NCBI GenBank assembly: GCA_910575585.1
Contig: CAJTGF010000004.1
Location: 62,001-126,000 of the forward strand
DNA: 64,000 bases
Reading direction: 5' to 3'
Source: Clostridiaceae bacterium
Lineage (GTDB): Bacteria > Bacillota > Clostridia > Lachnospirales > Lachnospiraceae
In this document: piece after piece, positions 62,146 to 64,000 of the stretch
How the letters are laid out: each line of letters opens with the position of its first letter
Position numbering within the stretch: position 1 is the stretch's first letter
Notes under the pieces: generated by a model
Told to the model about the DNA's origin: nothing
Seen by the model: the letters and a program-made list of their open reading frames with translations, nothing else
The model's database searches: none
Program-made: the position numbers and the translations under genes

Positions 62146-63336
62146 TTATTCCGGAATGTAAAAGACCTCTTCCGTGGTGGTGCCGTGGGCAAGAGCCTCC
62201 TCGTGGGTGGCGTAGAAAATGTCGATCTTATTTTCGATCACATTGGAACCGATATCTTCCACCGTGTAAATGATACCGTCGATCATCAGGCGGGTGCCGA
62301 TGGGGAAGATGTCAATGTCAGCAGAGACGGTGTGCTCCGGCTGCGGCTCGGTGCCGCTGTAGGTCAGGTTGGAAACGGAGGAAGGACAGCAGATGTCGCA
62401 GCCGCAGTATCCGGTTATGGTAAACATGCCTTTGGAGACCGGTACCGGCTCCGGTTTTACCTCCTTCTTGGGAGCAAAGCCGGGACCTTTCTGCCAGGAA
62501 GGGAGGACTTTGTCCGAAGACGCGTCCTTGTGGTTGTCGGAAGCTTTTGAGCCGGATGAAGCCTGGTCCCCAGTGTTGGCGGAAGCCTTTCGGGCATTTT
62601 GGGAGTCAGCGGAATCCTGCTTTTGAGAGGAATCGGGGCCGGAAGCGTTTGGTCCGTCCTGGGAAGCGGTCGTATCCTGGGCCGGAAAGGCATTGGAACC
62701 GGAAGCCTTCGGCGTGTCCTGGGAACTTTTTGGCGCCTGTCCCACAGCTGCTGTGGAGCCGGAACCTTTCCCTGTGTCCCGCAGAGAGCCGGAGGCTTCC
62801 GGGGCCTGTCTGGAGACGGAGATGTCTCCAGGTCCCTGGGGAGCCGGTGAAACGTCATCGGCGTCCTTGGCAGCAGATGCCTCTTGGGAGTCCGCGTCCT
62901 GGCTGCGGTCGGCGGCAAGAACAAAATCTTCCGAATCTTTATGATAGGTAAGTTCGCCTAAGAAAACTCGTTCTTCTTCTGTGACGGCGTAAGCCGTGAC
63001 CCGAAGCTGGTCCTGCTCAAACTGGTCCCAGTCCATGGAACACTTAAACCCGTGATATCCGTCTCCGATGCTTTCCTGGAGCTTTTCCTGATAATGGTCC
63101 GCTTTGACGGAAGCTGTCTTTAAAACCGTCTGGGAATCGGTGGGATAAACGGAGATCTCAACAGGGATCACATGGCCGTAGCTGTCACTGTCCCAAACCC
63201 AGCCGTAGATAGAAGAGCTGTCAGCGCCTTCCAGAGTTCCCACAGGGGTGGCGGCCATGGCGGAAAAGCAGGCCGCAAGGCTCAATGCCCCGCTGGCAAG
63301 AGCCAGGGATAATTTTTTTAAAATGGAATGTTTCAT
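62146..63336 (-). CDS. Secreted 3D-domain protein with repetitive linker
   Basis: A 396-residue exported protein: signal peptide (LSLALASGALSLAACFSAMA), an N-terminal beta domain (about 33-130), a low-complexity Ser/Gln/Ala/Gly linker (about 145-295) in which short units like ASGSxxxAQDTxxSQ recur, then a C-terminal 3D domain: GYCGCDICCPS, FPIGTRLMIDG and VEDIGSNVIENKIDIFYATH with the three conserved aspartates. Related 3D proteins are lytic transglycosylases or resuscitation-factor-like wall enzymes, but the YCGC..C variant is typical of Clostridial members of unclear activity. Good ribosome site GAGGAGAA. Confidence 0.88.
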   Translation of the reverse strand: MKHSILKKLSLALASGALSLAACFSAMAATPVGTLEGADSSSIYGWVWDSDSYGHVIPVEISVYPTDSQTVLKTASVKADHYQEKLQESIGDGYHGFKCSMDWDQFEQDQLRVTAYAVTEEERVFLGELTYHKDSEDFVLAADRSQDADSQEASAAKDADDVSPAPQGPGDISVSRQAPEASGSLRDTGKGSGSTAAVGQAPKSSQDTPKASGSNAFPAQDTTASQDGPNASGPDSSQKQDSADSQNARKASANTGDQASSGSKASDNHKDASSDKVLPSWQKGPGFAPKKEVKPEPVPVSKGMFTITGYCGCDICCPSSVSNLTYSGTEPQPEHTVSADIDIFPIGTRLMIDGIIYTVEDIGSNVIENKIDIFYATHEEALAHGTTTEEVFYIPE

Positions 63337-63437
63337 AGTCGTTCTCCTCTTGAATGATCATCAGCCTGTGACCGTCCGGTCAAAAGCCGCGTGTACGTCA
63401 ACGTACTTCAATAGAAATAACCGCTTTGTTGATTACA

Positions 63438-63465
63438 ATTATATTACAAATATGTTAAAAGTCAA
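63438..63465 (-). promoter_or_regulatory. Promoter of the 3D-domain gene
   Basis: Minus strand TTGACT (63460-63465), 16-base spacer, TATAAT (63438-63443). Between here and 63623 I see nothing else. Confidence 0.75.
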
Positions 63466-63622
63466 GGAAATCGTGGCAAAGTGGGGGAAATTTGGTAAAA
63501 ACGTAAGAATTTCCAGAGAAAAGTGGTTGTTAAAGGGAGAGAATGTCCTTAAAGTGGCAAATAGTAATCAAAAGAGCCTTTGGAGGATGCCCCAGAGGAT
63601 GGAAAACTTTATAAAAAAGGTA

Positions 63623-63651
63623 TTGACAAAAAGTATCCGAAGGACTATATT
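63623..63651 (+). promoter_or_regulatory. Promoter of the hrcA heat-shock operon
   Basis: TTGACA (63623-63628), 17-base spacer, TATATT (63646-63651), directly upstream of the CIRCE operator. Confidence 0.9.
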
Positions 63652-63664
63652 AGGAGCATAGCGA

Positions 63665-63691
63665 TTAGCACTCAATCGATATGAGTGCTAA
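63665..63691. promoter_or_regulatory. CIRCE operator
   Basis: TTAGCACTC, nine bases, GAGTGCTAA: a perfect match to the CIRCE consensus that HrcA binds. It overlaps the expected transcription start, giving HrcA autoregulation of the hrcA-grpE-dnaK operon. Confidence 0.98.
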
Positions 63692-63723
63692 CAAGCCTAA
63701 ATCACAGGGAAAGGACGGGGGAT

Positions 63724-64000
63724 ATGGAACTGGACGAGCGGAAAGTCACTATTTTGAAAGCGATCATAAAGAACTATATGGAAACCGGGGAACCGGTGGG
63801 GTCCAGAACCATTTCCAAGTATGTGAATTCCAAGTGGAGTTCCGCCACCATACGCAATGAGATGTCCGACCTGGAGGAGATGGGCTATATCGTCCAGCCT
63901 CACACATCGGCGGGACGGATCCCTTCCGACAAGGGATACCGTTTCTATGTGGACCAGATCCTTCTGGAGAAGGATAATGAGGTGACGGAGATCAAGGAGA
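63724..64000 (+). CDS. hrcA: Heat-inducible repressor HrcA (partial, cut by window end)
   Basis: The first 92 codons of HrcA: the winged helix-turn-helix reads [20 protein letters not shown], then [33 protein letters not shown] and [20 protein letters not shown], all family signatures. HrcA represses class I heat-shock genes through the CIRCE element located 33 bases upstream. AGGGAAAGGA precedes the ATG. The C-terminal part lies beyond the window. Confidence 0.98.
   Translation, partial: MELDERKVTILKAIIKNYMETGEPVGSRTISKYVNSKWSSATIRNEMSDLEEMGYIVQPHTSAGRIPSDKGYRFYVDQILLEKDNEVTEIKE

Overview
The window looks like chromosome from a spore-forming, obligately fermentative Clostridia species of the Lachnospiraceae type (Clostridium cluster XIVa). 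Supporting features are sporulation genes (gpr, spoIIP), a split GlgC/GlgD ADP-glucose pyrophosphorylase, Rpn-family PD-(D/E)XK transposase genes, AGGAGG-type ribosome sites, and the order holA - rpsT - gpr - spoIIP - lepA - hemW - hrcA. Housekeeping genes appear moderately GC-rich by eye; two stretches (about 5.4-7.6 kb and 49.2-52.7 kb) are clearly AT-richer and hold accessory or decayed genes. I make no species call.

Layout. 0-3 kb: chemoreceptor and aldo/keto reductase. 3.1-9 kb: a scrambled locus with an M56 (BlaR1-like) membrane protease, an intact and a broken BlaI-like repressor, three sister promoters, two near-identical terminators, a 113-bp duplicated gene end, secreted or unknown proteins and a carrier-protein-like fragment fused in frame to a chimeric gene. 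9-14.3 kb: an Rpn protein, then a zinc-ribbon membrane protein with two ABC-2 type permeases but no ATPase. 14.3-17.3 kb: glgC-glgD (glycogen) and a small protein. 17.3-19.9 kb: a ketopantoate-reductase-like and a cyclase-family gene divergent from a GntR regulator, with an operator palindrome inside the promoter. 19.9-26.6 kb: a LacI regulator and an operon resembling E. coli yiaK-yiaL-yiaMNO (2,3-diketo-L-gulonate reductase, YhcH family, complete TRAP transporter) plus an esterase.

26.6-28 kb: a group II intron-like scrap directly after a terminator, and a duplicate of an Rpn-partner gene split by a roughly 1-kb palindromic non-coding element. 28-35.2 kb: an MFS gene divergent from a DeoR-led operon (phosphodiesterase, AGCS symporter, D-serine ammonia-lyase, HAD phosphatase). 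35.3-36.6 kb: the intact Rpn gene pair. 36.8-48.5 kb: gpmI, a PepSY protein, a zinc-ribbon membrane protein, an ABC exporter, DegV, a histidine kinase with a GerMN lipoprotein, and comEC. 48.5-52.5 kb: a second copy of the palindromic element, then what I read as ruins of a BREX phage-defence island: a PglZ tail, an AlbA_2/ATPase gene, a BrxA remnant fused to a PglX tail, a broken zinc-ribbon gene and an XRE regulator. 52.8-64 kb: a repeated lipoprotein, a membrane metalloprotease-like protein, an alkyltransferase-like protein, then the conserved holA-to-hrcA block ending in a CIRCE-controlled, truncated hrcA.

Most worth following up: the decayed BREX island, the two nested-palindrome elements (one with a clear insertion site), the scrambled BlaI/M56 locus, and the D-serine-linked DeoR operon. 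All family names come from motif recognition by eye; no search was run.
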